Source: Haloactinospora alba
GTDB lineage: Bacteria; Actinomycetota; Actinomycetes; Streptosporangiales; Streptosporangiaceae
Length of the DNA: 64,000 nt
Direction: 5' to 3'
Assembly (NCBI RefSeq): GCF_006717075.1
Contig: NZ_VFQC01000001.1
Span: 3,705,501 to 3,769,500 of the forward strand
Shown: in pieces, positions 24,195 through 32,414 of the stretch
Numbering within the stretch: position 1 is the stretch's first letter
Layout of the letters: each line of letters starts with the position of its first letter
Notes under the pieces: generated by a model
Told to the model about the DNA's origin: nothing
Database searches by the model: none
What the model saw: the letters and a program-made list of their open reading frames with translations, nothing else
Translations under genes and position numbers: made by a program

Positions 24195-24719
24195 GGCGCG
24201 TTTCTTCGTCAACAACGGCGGAGGGTGGTCCGGCGACGGCCGGACACTGCCGCCGGCCCTCGACATCGAGCACAATCCCTCCGGCGCCACCTGCTACGGC
24301 AAGAGCCAACCGGCGATGGTGGACTGGATCCGCGCCTTCAGCGACGAGGTGAAACGGTTGTCCGGGCGCTACCCGGTCATCTACACCACACAGAGCTGGT
24401 GGTCGCAGTGCACCGGGGACACCGGCGCGTTCAACCGGACCAACCCGCTGTGGATCGCGCGCTGGAGCAGTGACCCCTACCCGCTGCCGAACTGGCCCTC
24501 CCACACCATCTGGCAGTACACCTCCACGGGAAGTGTCCCCGGCGTCAGCGGCAATGTGGACCGCAACGTGTTCAACGGTTCGCGGGAACGGCTCGCGGCC
24601 TTCGCCGAGTGCTCCAACGAGAACCCCTGCTGAGGGTCTCCGGAACCGCGGCGCGGCGCCGCGCACGCCGGGCCAGCGCCCGGTTTGCGGCGCCGTGCCG
24701 CGTACCGGATGCTGGCGGC

Positions 24720-25208
24720 ATGCTGTTCCGAGACGCGACACCGGACGACTGGCCGGCGATCTGGTCCATCCTGCGCCGCGTCGCCGCCGCCGGCGACACG
24801 TTCTGCTGGGAGACCGACATCGGCGAGGACGAGGCCCGCCGGCTGTGGTTCAAGACCCCGCCGGGGCGAACCGTCGTAGCCACCGACCCGGACGGCACGG
24901 TCCTCGGGACGGCCTACCTGGTTCCCACCCAGCGGGGACCGGGGGCGCACGTCGCCAACGCGAGCTTCGCCGTGGACCCCGCCCGGGCCGGCAGCGGCGT
25001 CGGCCGCGCGCTGGGCGGGCACGTCATCGAACAGGCGCGCGCCGACGGCTTCCGCGCGATGCAGTTCAACGCGGTCGTGGAGACCAACACCCGCGCGGTG
25101 GCGCTGTGGCGCTCCCTGGGGTTCGAGGTCCTGGCGACCGTGCCGGGGAGTTTCCACCACCCCACCGCGGGCTACGTCGGCATGCACATCATGCACCGGC
25201 GGCTGTGA
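24720..25208 (+). CDS. GNAT-family N-acetyltransferase
   Basis: A 162-residue GNAT protein. Motif A, the acetyl-CoA pyrophosphate loop, is VDPARAGSGVGRALGGHVIEQA near residues 81-102. Motif B follows as MQFNAVVETNTRAVALWRSLGFEV near 113-136, ending with the usual beta strand (YVGMHIMHRRL). The N-terminal FRDATPDDWPAIWSILRRV is typical of L-amino acid (phosphinothricin/methionine sulfoximine-like) and protein acetyltransferases. Substrate is not predictable. It lies between the split lysozyme and the MscS gene, convergent with the latter, and shows no operon partner. Confidence 0.88.
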   Translation: MLFRDATPDDWPAIWSILRRVAAAGDTFCWETDIGEDEARRLWFKTPPGRTVVATDPDGTVLGTAYLVPTQRGPGAHVANASFAVDPARAGSGVGRALGGHVIEQARADGFRAMQFNAVVETNTRAVALWRSLGFEVLATVPGSFHHPTAGYVGMHIMHRRL

Positions 25209-25223
25209 GGCCGCCGGGGAGCG

Positions 25224-26180
25224 TCAGGACGGGGAGAAGGACGGCATCGGGAACGCCACCTCGATGTCGTTCCGGTCGAGGGAGCGTTTCAGGTGCTCGC
25301 GCAGCGAACGCCCGAGCGCCCACTGCTCCCCGGGGCGGGTGCGGGCGATGATGCGCACGGTCATCGCGCCGTTGGCGATACCGACGACACCGCTGACCTC
25401 GGGGCGGTCCAGCAGCTGGGACTCGAACTCGGGGGTCTGGGAGAAGTCCGCGATGCTCTCCTCGATGACCTCCCGGGCGCGGGAGAGGTCCACCGAGTAG
25501 GCCAGCGGCAGTTCCACCACCGCGTTGGCCCAGTCCTGGTTCATGTTGCACACCCGCATGATCTGGCCGTTGCGGATGTGCCACAGGCCGCCGTCGAGGT
25601 CGCGGATCTTGGTGATGCGCATGCCCACCTCCTCGACGGTGCCGACGGCGTCGCCCACGTCGATGACGTCGCCCACGCCGTACTGGTCCTCCACCATCAT
25701 GAACATGCCGGACAGGAAGTCCTGCACCAGCCCCTGGGCGCCGAAGCCCACGGCGAGACCGAGAACGCCGGCGCTGGCCAGGATCGGGCCGAGGTTGATC
25801 CCGACCTCTCCCAGTACCATGACGAACGCGATGCCGTAGATCACGAAGGAGGCCAGGCTCCGCAGCACCGAGCTGAGCGTCTCCGCGCGGGCCTCCTGGC
25901 GCGGGTCGGCGGCTTTCTCCGGGTGGCTTATGACGTTGCGGGCGGCCTTCGTGTTGCTGAGGCGCTGCCGCGAGCTCACCATCCGTCTCACCAGTTGGGT
26001 GATGAGTCGCCCCGCCACCGCACGCGCCACCACGGCGAGGATGACGATCACGATGATGCTGGTGGCGCCGCCGAGCATGGCGCCGCTGTTGTCGGTGATC
26101 CAGTCGACGACCGGCCCCGCCTGCTCGACCGCTGCCGCCTTCTCCAGTACTAACGGCAGTGGAATGCTGACTGTCGGCAC
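25224..26180 (-). CDS. Small-conductance mechanosensitive channel (MscS family)
   Basis: A 318-residue protein with three predicted membrane helices in residues about 20-175 and a cytoplasmic MscS beta domain. The pore helix and following strand read GVLGLAVGFGAQGLVQDFLSGMFMMVEDQYGVGDVI, the diagnostic Gly/Ala-rich TM3 and beta-domain junction. VRNGQIMRVCNMNQDWANAVVELPL-like strands follow. Such heptameric channels open on membrane tension and protect against osmotic downshock. GTG 26180 has GGAAGGG upstream. It is a single gene; the 273-bp gap to the next gene holds its promoter and GC-rich dyads without clear identity. Confidence 0.92.
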   Translation of the reverse strand: MPTVSIPLPLVLEKAAAVEQAGPVVDWITDNSGAMLGGATSIIVIVILAVVARAVAGRLITQLVRRMVSSRQRLSNTKAARNVISHPEKAADPRQEARAETLSSVLRSLASFVIYGIAFVMVLGEVGINLGPILASAGVLGLAVGFGAQGLVQDFLSGMFMMVEDQYGVGDVIDVGDAVGTVEEVGMRITKIRDLDGGLWHIRNGQIMRVCNMNQDWANAVVELPLAYSVDLSRAREVIEESIADFSQTPEFESQLLDRPEVSGVVGIANGAMTVRIIARTRPGEQWALGRSLREHLKRSLDRNDIEVAFPMPSFSPS

Positions 26181-26453
26181 GAGTGATTCCCTTCCTCGGT
26201 TCGGAACGCGCCCCCTGTCTCGCCGCGCGCCGTGGCCGGCCCTCCATGGGCGTAACGCCGACTCTCACCCACGCGCCCGGTCGCGCTCCGTCGCGCCATG
26301 GTGCCATACGCAACGACCCGCCCGACCAGGAATGATCTATCCGACCGGCCGGGATGTGACACGGTGTTTCCCCCATGTCCGGATGATTCCGCTCACACGG
26401 GTCCGCCCCGGCAGAGGGCCGGAGGAGGGGTGCCCAGGGCGGTCGGCGGGAGG

Positions 26454-27272
26454 TCACGCCCGTTGCGCCGCCTCCTCGTAGGCGGGCAGGACCTCGTCGG
26501 TGGGCCCGTCCAGCACCACCTGGCCGTGGTCGAGCCACACCACCCGGTCGCAGGTCTCCCGGATGGCGGAACTGCTGTGGCTGACCAGGAAGACCGTGCT
26601 GGCGTCGGCGCGCAGTTCCCGGATGCGTTCCTGGGACTTCTGCCGGAAGGAACGGTCCCCGGTCGCCAGCGCCTCGTCGATCATCAGCACGTCGTGGTTC
26701 GCGCAGGAGGCGATGGCGAACCGCAGGCGGGCCGCCATCCCCGAGGAGTAGGTGCGCATCGGCAGCGAGGTGAAGTCCCCCGTCTCGTTGATGCCGGAGA
26801 AGGCGACGATGTCGTCGTAGTACTCGCGGACCCGTTCGCGCGGCATCCCCATGGCCAGGCAGCCGAGCACGATGTTGCGCTCCCCGCTCAGGTCCGGCAT
26901 CAGAGCGGCGTTCACCCCCAGCAGGGAGGGTTGGCCCTCGGTGTAGACCCGGCCGCTGTCGGGCGGGAGCAGCCCGGCCACGGCCCGCAGCAGTGTGGAC
27001 TTGCCCGAGCCGTTCGACCCGACCAGGCCGAGGGCTTCCCCCCGGTAGGCGGTGAGGCTGACCCCGCGCACCGCGTGCACGTGGGAGGAGCGTTCGGCGG
27101 ACGGCCGCCGCAGCATCCGGGACAACGCCGCCGCGGCACCCCCGCCGCTGGGCCCCGTGGGGCGGGTGCGGTAGCGGACGTGCACCTCGTCCAGGACGAC
27201 CGTGGGCGAGCTCTCCCCGTCCTGCCGGGGGGCGCCCGCCGGCAGGACGGCGTCGTGTTCAGGCGTGGCCAT
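26454..27272 (-). CDS. ABC transporter ATPase, polysaccharide/teichoic-acid export type
   Basis: A 272-residue ATPase. Walker A is LVGSNGSGKSTLLRAVAG near residue 85, the signature MRTYSSGMAARLRFAIA near 180, Walker B HDVLMIDEALATGD near 200 and the switch histidine VFLVSHSSSAIRETCDR near 230. The YSSGM signature and GERNIVLGCLAMG segment are those of TagH/Wzt/RfbE-type ATPases that export wall polymers or O-antigen-like glycans. The C-terminal substrate-binding domain seen in some Wzt proteins is absent. The gene overlaps the permease gene by 14 bp. No glycan synthesis genes are in view, so the exported polymer is unknown. Confidence 0.9.
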   Translation of the reverse strand: MATPEHDAVLPAGAPRQDGESSPTVVLDEVHVRYRTRPTGPSGGGAAAALSRMLRRPSAERSSHVHAVRGVSLTAYRGEALGLVGSNGSGKSTLLRAVAGLLPPDSGRVYTEGQPSLLGVNAALMPDLSGERNIVLGCLAMGMPRERVREYYDDIVAFSGINETGDFTSLPMRTYSSGMAARLRFAIASCANHDVLMIDEALATGDRSFRQKSQERIRELRADASTVFLVSHSSSAIRETCDRVVWLDHGQVVLDGPTDEVLPAYEEAAQRA

Positions 27273-28164
27273 AGTCCTTCTCCGCTCTCCAGAAGTACAC
27301 GAACCCGCCCACCGCGGCGACCAGTGCCCAGACCAGGGCGGTGACCCACGCGTGGGGCGGCAGGTCCGCGGCGGTGAAACTGTCGATCGCGGCGAACCGC
27401 ACCAGGTCGATGTAGACCGCCGTGGGGTTCACGTCGAGCAGGGCGTGCACCGGTGCCGGCGCTCCCGCCGCCATGACGTCGATGCTGTACATCACCCCGG
27501 AGGCGTACATCCAGGTGCGCAGGACGAACGGCATCAGCTGCGCCAGGTCGGCTATCGCGCTGCCGAGCCGGGCGAACGCCAGCGCGAGCCCGGCGTTGAA
27601 CAGCGACTGGAGCAGCAGCGCGGGCGCCGCCAGCAGCCACGACCACTGCGGAACCTGCCCGGTCGCCAGCAGGACCACCGTCAGCACGATCAGCGACATC
27701 AGCATCTGCCGCAGCTGGGTCAGGGTCACCGCCAGCGGCAGGGCCGCCCGGGGGAAGTGCAACGCGCGGATGAGGTCGAGGTTCCCGGAGACCGCGCGCA
27801 CGCCGCGCAACACTGAGGACTGGGTGAACGTGAACACGAAGACGCCGGTGACGAGGAACGGGATGAAGTCCTCGACGCCGCGGTCGGTGCCGAGCAGCAA
27901 CCCGAAGATGAGGTAGTAGACAGCGGCGTTCAGCAGGGGGGTCAGCACGTGCCAGAACTGGCCCAGCCGCGCCCCGGCGTACTTGGTGGTGGCGTGCGCG
28001 TGGGCGAACTCCCGGATGAAGTCCCGGTAGTGCCAGAGCCGCCGGACGTACTCCCCGATGCCGGGACGGGCACCGGTGTCGCTGAGGTTGTGGCGCGCCG
28101 CCAGTTCCGCCGCGGAAGGTTCCGCGCGGGCGTCGGGGCCGCTCGTTGTCGTCTGTGTGCTCAC
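27259..28164 (-). CDS. ABC-2 type permease, polysaccharide/teichoic-acid export
   Basis: A 301-residue membrane protein with six hydrophobic segments in residues about 60-295, after a polar N-terminus. The region FIREFAHAHATTKYAGARLGQFWHVLTPLLNAAVYYLIFGLLL is the conserved start of TagG/Wzm/RfbA-like ABC-2 permeases. It pairs with the ATPase whose gene overlaps its end. GTG 28164 was preferred because GGAAGG precedes it; a GTG nine codons upstream lacks a ribosome site. The divergent TetR gene shares the promoter region with a palindrome at 28205-28219, so the exporter is probably repressed by that TetR. This is unusual for a housekeeping wall-polymer exporter. Confidence 0.88.
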   Translation of the reverse strand: MSTQTTTSGPDARAEPSAAELAARHNLSDTGARPGIGEYVRRLWHYRDFIREFAHAHATTKYAGARLGQFWHVLTPLLNAAVYYLIFGLLLGTDRGVEDFIPFLVTGVFVFTFTQSSVLRGVRAVSGNLDLIRALHFPRAALPLAVTLTQLRQMLMSLIVLTVVLLATGQVPQWSWLLAAPALLLQSLFNAGLALAFARLGSAIADLAQLMPFVLRTWMYASGVMYSIDVMAAGAPAPVHALLDVNPTAVYIDLVRFAAIDSFTAADLPPHAWVTALVWALVAAVGGFVYFWRAEKDYGHA

Positions 28165-28204
28165 CGCGTTTGCCTTCCGTCCCGCGATCACGACAGAACG
28201 ATAC

Positions 28205-28219
28205 CGTTTCGTCGAAACG
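28205..28219. promoter_or_regulatory. TetR-type palindromic operator
   Basis: CGTTTCG (28205-28211), T, CGAAACG (28213-28219) is a perfect 15-bp palindrome in the divergent region; a CGTTTCG half-site recurs at 28252-28258 near the TetR promoter. AT content is higher than in the flanking genes. Confidence 0.7.
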
Positions 28220-28279
28220 AAAGCGTATTCCGTTCGAGGACGGTACGCAACCGTTTCGTCGCTGCGCTATGCTGACCGC

Positions 28280-28903
28280 ATGACAGACCCGGACCCCTCC
28301 AGCTCACGCCGTGCCCCCGCCGGGGCGGCCGTGCTGCAGGAAGGGGTCACGAACGCCATCCGGGGGGCGGTGTTCGCCGAGCTCGCCGCCGTCGGCTACG
28401 GGCGCATGTCGATCGAGGCCGTCGCCAAACGGGCCGGGGTCGGCAAGACCGCCATCTACCGGCGGTGGGACTCGAAGCTGCGCATGGTCATCGACGTGGT
28501 CTCCGCGGTGACCGTGCACGCCATGCCCGTGCCGGACACGGGGACACTGCGCGGCGACGTCCGGGCCCTCCTCGACACGGCGGCCCAGGCGCTGCGCCAC
28601 CCGCTGGCCTCCCAGATCGTCCCCGACCTCCTCGCCGAGGCCGCCCGCAACCCCGACATCGCCCGGACCCTGGAAGCCGCGATCCGCGACACCCAGCACG
28701 ACATCAGCAGCGTCCTCGTCTCCAACGCGGCCCAGCGCGGCGAGGTACCCGCCGGCACGGACCCCGAACTCGCCCTCGACCTGGTGCTGGGACCGCTGTA
28801 CTGGCGGCTCGCGGTGACCCGCACCCCCGTTCCGGAGGACTACCTCGACCGGCTGGCGGCCTCGGCCGCCGCCGCCATCGCCGCCTCCGGCGCGGGAAGC
28901 TGA
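28280..28903 (+). CDS. TetR-family repressor
   Basis: A 207-residue protein with an N-terminal TetR helix-turn-helix: IRGAVFAELAAVGYGRMSIEAVAKRAGVGKTAIYRRWDSK spans residues about 27-67. A helical C-terminal domain of the TetR_C type follows (HPLASQIVPDLLAEAARNPDIARTL). ATG 28280 has no ribosome site, but TATGCT ends exactly six bases before it, so the mRNA is probably leaderless. It faces the ABC exporter operon across a perfect palindrome and should repress it as well as itself, released by an unknown ligand. Assignment is firm; ligand unknown. Confidence 0.9.
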   Translation: MTDPDPSSSRRAPAGAAVLQEGVTNAIRGAVFAELAAVGYGRMSIEAVAKRAGVGKTAIYRRWDSKLRMVIDVVSAVTVHAMPVPDTGTLRGDVRALLDTAAQALRHPLASQIVPDLLAEAARNPDIARTLEAAIRDTQHDISSVLVSNAAQRGEVPAGTDPELALDLVLGPLYWRLAVTRTPVPEDYLDRLAASAAAAIAASGAGS

Positions 28904-28952
28904 CGCCGGAAAACCGCTCCGGGCCCGCCCGCGCGCCGTTCACCGCCCGCGG

Positions 28953-29660
28953 TCACTCCTGGGCGGGGTCCTCGCCGGAGGACTCCAGCATCCGCACCAG
29001 TTCCGCGCGTGCCGCGTCCACATGCTCCTCCGCTGCCGCGGCCAACCGCCCGGTATCCCGCTCGCGCAGCAGGGTGACCAGCTGCCGGTGCTCGTCCACG
29101 AGGATCCGGCGGTACTGCCGGCCGCCCAGCCGGATGCGGACGAGCTGGAACAGCCGCACCTGCGAGCGCAGCGCCTGCCAGCTGGAGCGGAGCCTGCCGT
29201 TGCCGGCGACGTCGTAGATCGCGTCGTGGAACCCGATGTCCCGGGCGAGCAGCACGTGGCCCGGCTCCCCGGCCTCCAGCCCCTCGGCCATGGCGTCCAC
29301 CCGGCTGTCCAGGTCCGCCAGGTCCTCCTCCGTGCGGGTGCCGGCCGCCGTCACCGCGGCGAGGCGGTCCAGCGCGGCCCGCACCGCGTACAGTTCGTTG
29401 GCCTCGGTGACGGTGGGCTCGATGACCCGGGTCCGGCGGTGCCAGCCGCTGTGGACCAGTCCCTCGCCCTCCAGGATCGCCAACCCGCCGCGCACGGAAC
29501 CGCGACTCACGTCCAGGTCGGCCGCGAGGTCGACCTCGCACAGGGCCTCGCCGGGCGCGAACGACCCGTCGAAGACGGCCTCCCGGATGCGGTCGGCGGC
29601 CTCGTGGTTCAGCCCGCGCCGACCGGCCCTGCGTACCGCTGCCCCACCCGAAGAACTCAT
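28953..29660 (-). CDS. GntR-family (FCD) regulator
   Basis: The 235-residue product has a winged helix (NHEAADRIREAVFDGSFAPGEALCEVDLAADLDVSRGSVRG region, residues about 18-58). An FCD domain with metal-type His/Asp positions follows (RDIGFHDAIYDVAGNGRL near 140, VDEHRQLVTLL near 190). Start ATG 29660 lies inside the first bases of a 26-bp dyad and has no ribosome site, suggesting a leaderless transcript and autoregulation; in-frame ATGs at 29684 and 29717 are possible alternatives. It is divergent from a VOC/SDR pair, which it probably controls. FCD proteins usually bind small carboxylates. Confidence 0.87.
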   Translation of the reverse strand: MSSSGGAAVRRAGRRGLNHEAADRIREAVFDGSFAPGEALCEVDLAADLDVSRGSVRGGLAILEGEGLVHSGWHRRTRVIEPTVTEANELYAVRAALDRLAAVTAAGTRTEEDLADLDSRVDAMAEGLEAGEPGHVLLARDIGFHDAIYDVAGNGRLRSSWQALRSQVRLFQLVRIRLGGRQYRRILVDEHRQLVTLLRERDTGRLAAAAEEHVDAARAELVRMLESSGEDPAQE

Positions 29661-29684
29661 GTCCAAATGTTGACATTTAGACAT
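29659..29684. promoter_or_regulatory. Operator dyad of the GntR/VOC-SDR divergent unit
   Basis: ATGTCCAAATGT (29659-29670) and ACATTTAGACAT (29673-29684) are 12-bp arms with 11 matching pairs and a 2-base centre. It overlaps the GntR start codon and lies 53 bp before the VOC gene. Confidence 0.7.
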
Positions 29685-29736
29685 AACCGGGTCAATGTGA
29701 GACGCGCATCCGGCCACAGGATTGGAGTATCCCGCT

Positions 29737-30162
29737 GTGACAACGCATCCGCCCCGGTTCCACCTCGCCGTCCCCGTGGACGACCTCGACCGCGCCCGCG
29801 CGTTCTACGGAGACACGCTGGGACTGGCCGAAGGCCGCTCCGCCGAGACCTGGGTGGACTGGAACTTCCACGGACACCAGCTCGTCACCCACCTCGCCCC
29901 GGACTTCCCCCGGCAGCCCGCGGGGAACCCGGTCGACGGCCACGACGTCCCCGTCCCCCACTTCGGCCTGCTGCTGACCCCGGAGGGTTTCCACGAACTC
30001 GCCGACCGGCTGCGCGCGGCCGGCACGAACTTCGTGATCGAGCCCTACCTCCGCTTCGCCGGCGAGCCGGGCGAGCAGTGGACCATGTTCCTGCACGACC
30101 CCGCCGGGAACGCGTTGGAGTTCAAGGCGTTCGGCGACGACTCCCAGGTGTTCGCCCGATGA
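29737..30162 (+). CDS. VOC-family (glyoxalase/dioxygenase fold) protein
   Basis: A 141-residue protein with the paired beta-alpha-beta-beta-beta repeats of the vicinal oxygen chelate fold. FHLAVPVDDLDRARAFYGDTLG near residues 7-28 gives the first metal histidine, and MFLHDPAGNALEFKAFGDD near 115-135 gives the typical C-terminal Glu. The VPHFGLLLT segment supplies another candidate metal histidine. Family members are glyoxalases, dioxygenases, epimerases or resistance proteins. GTG 29737 follows GGAG; upstream TTG is less likely. The gene overlaps the next SDR gene by ATGA, so both work in one small pathway controlled by the divergent GntR protein. Confidence 0.85.
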   Translation: MTTHPPRFHLAVPVDDLDRARAFYGDTLGLAEGRSAETWVDWNFHGHQLVTHLAPDFPRQPAGNPVDGHDVPVPHFGLLLTPEGFHELADRLRAAGTNFVIEPYLRFAGEPGEQWTMFLHDPAGNALEFKAFGDDSQVFAR

Positions 30163-30908
30163 GCCGCGGCGTACTCGTCACCGGAGCGGCCAGAGGTATC
30201 GGCAGGGCCGTGGCCAACGCGTTCGCCCAGCGGGGCGACCGGGTCGCCGTGCACTACGGGACGCGCGCCGCCGACGCGGCGGCCACCCTGGAGGGACTCG
30301 AGGGGGACGGGCACGCTCTGGTGTCCGGCGACCTGTCCCACCCGGAGGAGGCCCGGCGGGTGGTGGAGGAGGCGTCCGCGGCACTCGGCGGGGTGGACGT
30401 CCTCGTGAACAACGCGGCCGCCAACCCGCCCCACCCCCTGCCCGATACCTCCTACGAGCAGTGGCAACGGGAGTGGCAGCACGTCATCGGGGTGAACCTG
30501 TTCGGCGCGGCGAACGTGAGCTACTGCGCGGCCCACGACATGATCGCGCGAGGGTCGGCGGGGCGCATCGTCAACGTCGGCTCCCGGGGAGCGTTCCGCG
30601 GGGAGCCGGACCATCCCGCCTACGGCGCCAGCAAGGCCGCACTGCACTCGCTGGGGCAGTCCCTGGCCGTCTCGCTGGCTCCGTACGGCATCGCGGTGGC
30701 CTCGGTCGCGCCGGGGTTCACCGCCACCGAGAGCGTCGCCCACCGGCTCGAGGGCGCGGCGCGGGCGGAGGTCGAGGCCCAGAGCCCGTTCGGGCGGGTC
30801 GCCGGCCCCGACGAGGTGGCTTCGGCGGTGCTCTACCTCGCCTCGCCCGAGGCGACGTGGAGCTCCGGGGCGATCCTGGACGTCAACGGCGCCTCCCACT
30901 TGCGGTGA
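30159..30908 (+). CDS. Short-chain dehydrogenase/reductase
   Basis: A 249-residue classical SDR. The cofactor motif is TGAARGIGRAVA near residues 8-19, the structural NNAA motif LVNNAAANPP near 85, catalytic Ser in VNVGSRGAF near 137, and the YxxxK pair in HPAYGASKAALHS near 150-154. The C-terminus ILDVNGASHLR matches the FabG-like group with a 3-hydroxyacyl or sugar/alcohol substrate. It is translationally coupled to the VOC gene. The pair could convert a hydroxylated carboxylate or aldehyde sensed by the GntR protein; the substrate is not visible. Confidence 0.9.
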   Translation: MSRGVLVTGAARGIGRAVANAFAQRGDRVAVHYGTRAADAAATLEGLEGDGHALVSGDLSHPEEARRVVEEASAALGGVDVLVNNAAANPPHPLPDTSYEQWQREWQHVIGVNLFGAANVSYCAAHDMIARGSAGRIVNVGSRGAFRGEPDHPAYGASKAALHSLGQSLAVSLAPYGIAVASVAPGFTATESVAHRLEGAARAEVEAQSPFGRVAGPDEVASAVLYLASPEATWSSGAILDVNGASHLR

Positions 30909-30911
30909 GCA

Positions 30912-30958
30912 CCGGTCTCCCCGCCGCTGTCCCGGCACGGCACTGGCGGGGAGACCGG
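30912..30958 (+). terminator. Hairpin after the VOC-SDR unit
   Basis: CCGGTCTCCCCGCC (30912-30925) pairs perfectly with GGCGGGGAGACCGG (30945-30958), a 14-bp stem 4 bases after the SDR stop codon. Confidence 0.8.
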
Positions 30959-31034
30959 CGTCCGGCCTAGTGTGGACGCCGGTACGTGCCCGCCCGCGCC
31001 GTCCATACGCGGGCTTCCGACGAAGGAGCACGCA

Positions 31035-31412
31035 TTGGCGCTTCTCGCCCGCACCCTCGGTGCCGCCACGGCGGCGTTCGGCGCCGCCACCGCGCTCCGC
31101 CCCGAGCTGGTCACCGTCCCCGCCGGCCTGACCGACCGGGACGGTGCCACCGACCGGCGCACCCGGGTCCTGGTCTCCCTGATCGGTTTCCGCGACGTCG
31201 CGGTGGGCACCGCCATGGTTGCCGCCCCGCGCGGGCCGGCGCTGCGATGGCTGGTCGCCGTCCGGGCGGTATCCGACGCCGGGGACGCGGTCCTGCTCGG
31301 CAGCCGTCTGCCCCACCCGGCGGCCCGCGCCGTCTCCGTGGCGGCCGCCGGCGGCTGGGCCGCGCTCTGCGCCTACAGCGCCCGCGGCGCCCGCGAACCG
31401 AACCCCCGGTAG
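31035..31412 (+). CDS. Small membrane protein, DUF4267-like
   Basis: A 125-residue protein that starts at TTG 31035, seven bases after AAGGAG. It has three to four short hydrophobic stretches (LLARTLGAATAAFGAATAL at the N-terminus, then VLVSLIGFRDVAVGTAMVA, LRWLVAVRAVSDAGDAVLLG and a final Ala-rich segment). The arrangement with RDVAVG and DAGD matches small actinomycete membrane proteins of the DUF4267 kind; function is unknown. It is convergent with the methyltransferase gene and separated from the upstream SDR by a strong terminator, so it is probably transcribed alone. Confidence 0.7.
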   Translation: MALLARTLGAATAAFGAATALRPELVTVPAGLTDRDGATDRRTRVLVSLIGFRDVAVGTAMVAAPRGPALRWLVAVRAVSDAGDAVLLGSRLPHPAARAVSVAAAGGWAALCAYSARGAREPNPR

Positions 31413-31423
31413 GGGACTCCGGA

Positions 31424-32236
31424 TCAGGGTTTGCGGGCGACCCCGCACCGGTCGGCCACGTCGCGCGGGGTTCCCACCTCGGTGGGATCGGGCCGCCAGA
31501 ACGGGGTGGGTACCGCGCCCGGTTCCACCAGCTCCAGCCCGGCGAAGAACCGGTCGATCCCCTCGGGGGTGCGCAGGTGGTAGGGCACGGAGCCGCTCTC
31601 GTTGTACTCCTCCTGCGCGGCGATGTTCGCCTCGTCGGTGGTGGTCCCGTCGCTGAGCACGAGGTAGCTGCCGCTCGGCAGGGCGGAGACGAGGCGGTCC
31701 AGGACCGTGGCCGCCTCGCTGTCGGTGAGGTGGCCCAGGATGCCCACCAGGACCAGCGCCACCGGGCGGGTGAGGTCGAGAGTGGCCGCGGCGGCGTCGA
31801 GGATCGCGCGGGGGTCGCGGATGTCGGCGTGGACGTAGTCGGTGGCACCCTCCTCACTGCCCACCAGCAGGGCCTGGGCGTGGGTGAGGATCAGCGGGTC
31901 GTTGTCCACGTAGACGACGCGGGCGCTGGGATCGGCCGCCTGGGCGACCTGGTGGGTGCTGTTCTGGGTCGGCAGGCCGGTGCCCACGTCGAGGAACTGG
32001 GAGACTCCCGCCTCCCGCACCAGGTGTGTGACGGCGCGCGTGATGAAGGCGCGGCTGGAGCGCGCGATGTCCACGATGTCGGGGAACGTCTCCCGGAACT
32101 GTTCCCCGGCGTCGCGGTCGACCTGGTAGTTGTCCTTGCCGCCGAGCCAGTAGTTCCAGATCCTGGCCGAGTGCGGCACCGTGGTGTCGATGGCGGAGGC
32201 CGCTTCCTCGGCTCCGGCGGGGGTGTGGTCCGGCAT
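31424..32236 (-). CDS. SAM-dependent methyltransferase of the PF04672 type
   Basis: A 270-residue protein of the actinomycete S-adenosyl methyltransferase group once called DUF574. The N-terminal signature SARIWNYWLGGKDNYQVDRDAG near residues 23-44 is diagnostic. The SAM-binding motif is FLDVGTGLPT near 80-90 followed by VVYVDNDPLI. Genomes of these bacteria usually hold many paralogues whose substrates are not known. ATG 32236 follows GAGGAG. It sits as a single gene, convergent with the small membrane protein, and no operon partner suggests its substrate. Confidence 0.9.
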   Translation of the reverse strand: MPDHTPAGAEEAASAIDTTVPHSARIWNYWLGGKDNYQVDRDAGEQFRETFPDIVDIARSSRAFITRAVTHLVREAGVSQFLDVGTGLPTQNSTHQVAQAADPSARVVYVDNDPLILTHAQALLVGSEEGATDYVHADIRDPRAILDAAAATLDLTRPVALVLVGILGHLTDSEAATVLDRLVSALPSGSYLVLSDGTTTDEANIAAQEEYNESGSVPYHLRTPEGIDRFFAGLELVEPGAVPTPFWRPDPTEVGTPRDVADRCGVARKP

Positions 32237-32414
32237 GGCTCTCCTCGTCTCGGGAATGACGGACAATCCACCCCACAACCTCGGTCCCGGTTCCGCAACC
32301 GGCCAGCGCAGACCCCGGTCCGGCTCCTCCGGATGATCGTCGGGAGGGGCCCAGCAGGTCCCAGCCGTGCTCCTCCCACCCGGGGACGAGACACTCGCGC
32401 GGCGTTCCAGGGCC

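Larger units (their letters stand above)
22434..24633 (+). pseudogene. Secreted GH25 lysozyme, split by an insertion sequence
   Basis: GTG 22434 follows AAGGAGG. The first part has a signal peptide (about residues 1-44, ending AAA) and the GH25 start GIDVSHHQGTIDWSAV with YMKATEST; it stops at the insertion. The second part resumes at 24195 with ARFFVNNGG, PALDIEHNPSG (the catalytic DxE region), GRYPVIYTTQSWW and IWQYTSTG. Removing 22886-24184 plus one copy of the 10-bp target duplication rejoins the frame exactly: 452 + 439 coding bases, 296 residues. The intact enzyme would be a muramidase of the Streptomyces cellosyl type. The strain cannot make a functional copy from this locus. Confidence 0.9.
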
